DNA of 6,187 nucleotides from Thermomicrobiales bacterium (GTDB lineage Bacteria; Chloroflexota; Chloroflexia; Thermomicrobiales; UBA6265). Below, piece after piece: positions 5,545-6,187 of this stretch. Under the pieces are notes generated by a model. That model saw only the letters and a list, made by a program, of their open reading frames with translations, made no database searches and was not told the DNA's origin. The stretch is from positions 1 to 6,187 of the forward strand of contig JAICJJ010000184.1 in assembly GCA_025928535.1 (NCBI GenBank), written 5' to 3'. The first letter of the stretch is position 1. The number at the start of each line of letters is the position of its first letter. The translations under genes were made by a program, and so were the position numbers.

Positions 5545-6187
5545 TCAGGCGCGGCGCCGCAGCCGGTCGATCAACACCGCCAGGATGATCACCGCGCCGA
5601 TCACGATCTGCTGGTAAAACGCGGAGACGTGCAGCAGCGTCAGCCCGTTGCGAATCACGGCCATCAGGAGCGCCCCGATCAACGTGCCGACGATCGTGCC
5701 TTCGCCGCCGAACAACGACGTCCCGCCGATGACGACCGCCGCGATGGCGTCCAGTTCCGCGCCGACCGCGACGTTCGGCTGCGACGAGTTGAGCCGGGAA
5801 CTGAGCATCACCCCCGCGATGCCCGCCGCGAGACCCATCAGCGTGAAGACCGCGACCTTGTAGCGGCCGATGGCGACGCCTGAAAATCGGGTCGCCTGCT
5901 CGTTGCCGCCGATTGCATAACTGTAGAGACCGAGTCGAGTGTAGCGCAGCGCCAGATAGCACAGGACGAAAACGATCGCCGTGATGATCACCGGCGACGG
6001 AATGCCGCCGAACTTGCGCGTGCCGAAGATGTCGAAGTCGGGCTGCTTCTTGGTCAGATCGAAAATCGGTTTGCCGTCCGTCACCTGCAGCGCCATGCCG
6101 CGAAAGACCTGCATCGTGCCGAGGGTGACGATGAACGACGGAATCTTGCCGAAAACCGTGATCGCGCCGTTCAAAAGCCCGGACAGC
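5545..6187 (-). CDS. Ribose/sugar-type ABC transporter permease (RbsC-like), 5' end outside window
   Basis: About 213 C-terminal residues of a BPD_transp_2 family permease. The frame runs past the TTG at 6174 to the window edge (preceding residues read SGL before LNG), so the N-terminal third is missing. Family features in order: FGKIPSFIVTLGTMQVFRGMAL, a periplasmic stretch (DGKPIFDL...GIPSP), VIITAIVFVLCYLAL, then the cytoplasmic coupling loop YSYAIGGNEQATRFSGV that contacts the ATPase, then GLAAGIAGVMLSSRLNSSQP, LDAIAAVVIGGTSLFGGEGTIVGTLIGALLMAVIRNGL and a last helix ending in RLRRR. Such permeases form a dimer in the inner membrane and import ribose, xylose, galactose and similar sugars with a binding protein and an ATPase, which probably lie beyond the right edge. 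The following rbsD suggests ribose, but the dehydratase leaves the substrate open. Confidence 0.93.
   Translation of the reverse strand, partial: LSGLLNGAITVFGKIPSFIVTLGTMQVFRGMALQVTDGKPIFDLTKKQPDFDIFGTRKFGGIPSPVIITAIVFVLCYLALRYTRLGLYSYAIGGNEQATRFSGVAIGRYKVAVFTLMGLAAGIAGVMLSSRLNSSQPNVAVGAELDAIAAVVIGGTSLFGGEGTIVGTLIGALLMAVIRNGLTLLHVSAFYQQIVIGAVIILAVLIDRLRRRA

Noticed and set aside
5273..5962. Upstream extension of the rbsD frame, giving a 358-residue protein
   Set aside because: The extra residues are an out-of-frame reading of the permease and small gene. RbsD proteins begin at the MKKGGILHP segment, and the ATGA overlap fits that start.

Overview
This is a GC-rich bacterial window, roughly two-thirds G+C by eye. 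It carries seven recognisable protein-coding genes, two of them cut by the window edges. I see no rRNA, tRNA or CRISPR. The organism cannot be named from this sequence. Shine-Dalgarno-like sites are present, gene packing is tight, and families occur that are common in Chloroflexota, Planctomycetota and Proteobacteria (IS630-type transposase, DUF1345, a DUF4177-like small protein, RbsC/RbsD, a UxaA-family dehydratase). A soil- or water-type bacterium with many sugar-acid pathways fits, but that is inference.

Layout. (1) Bases 2-220, plus strand: the 3' end of an IS630-type DDE transposase. Its stop overlaps by 3 bases (218-219 and neighbours) the stop of the next gene on the other strand. (2) Bases 217-1584, minus strand: a complete class III PLP-dependent aminotransferase with an unusual five-cysteine insert. 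Its own promoter-like site and ribosome-binding site lie at 1597-1646. (3) Bases 1716-2453, plus strand: a DUF1345 membrane protein, transcribed divergently from the aminotransferase. (4) Bases 2488-6187, minus strand: a compact catabolic gene set. In transcription order it holds a ribose/sugar-type ABC permease (5' end outside the window), a small DUF4177-like protein, RbsD (D-ribose pyranase), a UxaA-family altronate/galactarate-type dehydratase and a LUD-domain (LutC/YkgG-like) protein.

How the genes may work together. The permease would import a sugar. RbsD would interconvert the pyranose forms of a sugar such as ribose so that it can be used. The UxaA-family enzyme would dehydrate a hexonate or hexarate sugar acid. 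The permease stop almost abuts the small gene, and the small gene overlaps rbsD by ATGA, so these three are very likely co-transcribed and partly translationally coupled. There are 182 bases between rbsD and the dehydratase gene. These two could still share a transcript, but the dehydratase has its own strong Shine-Dalgarno site. The mix of a ribose-type importer and pyranase with a sugar-acid dehydratase and an orphan LUD protein is the most interesting feature here. I found nothing that amounts to a clearly new defence or mobile system.
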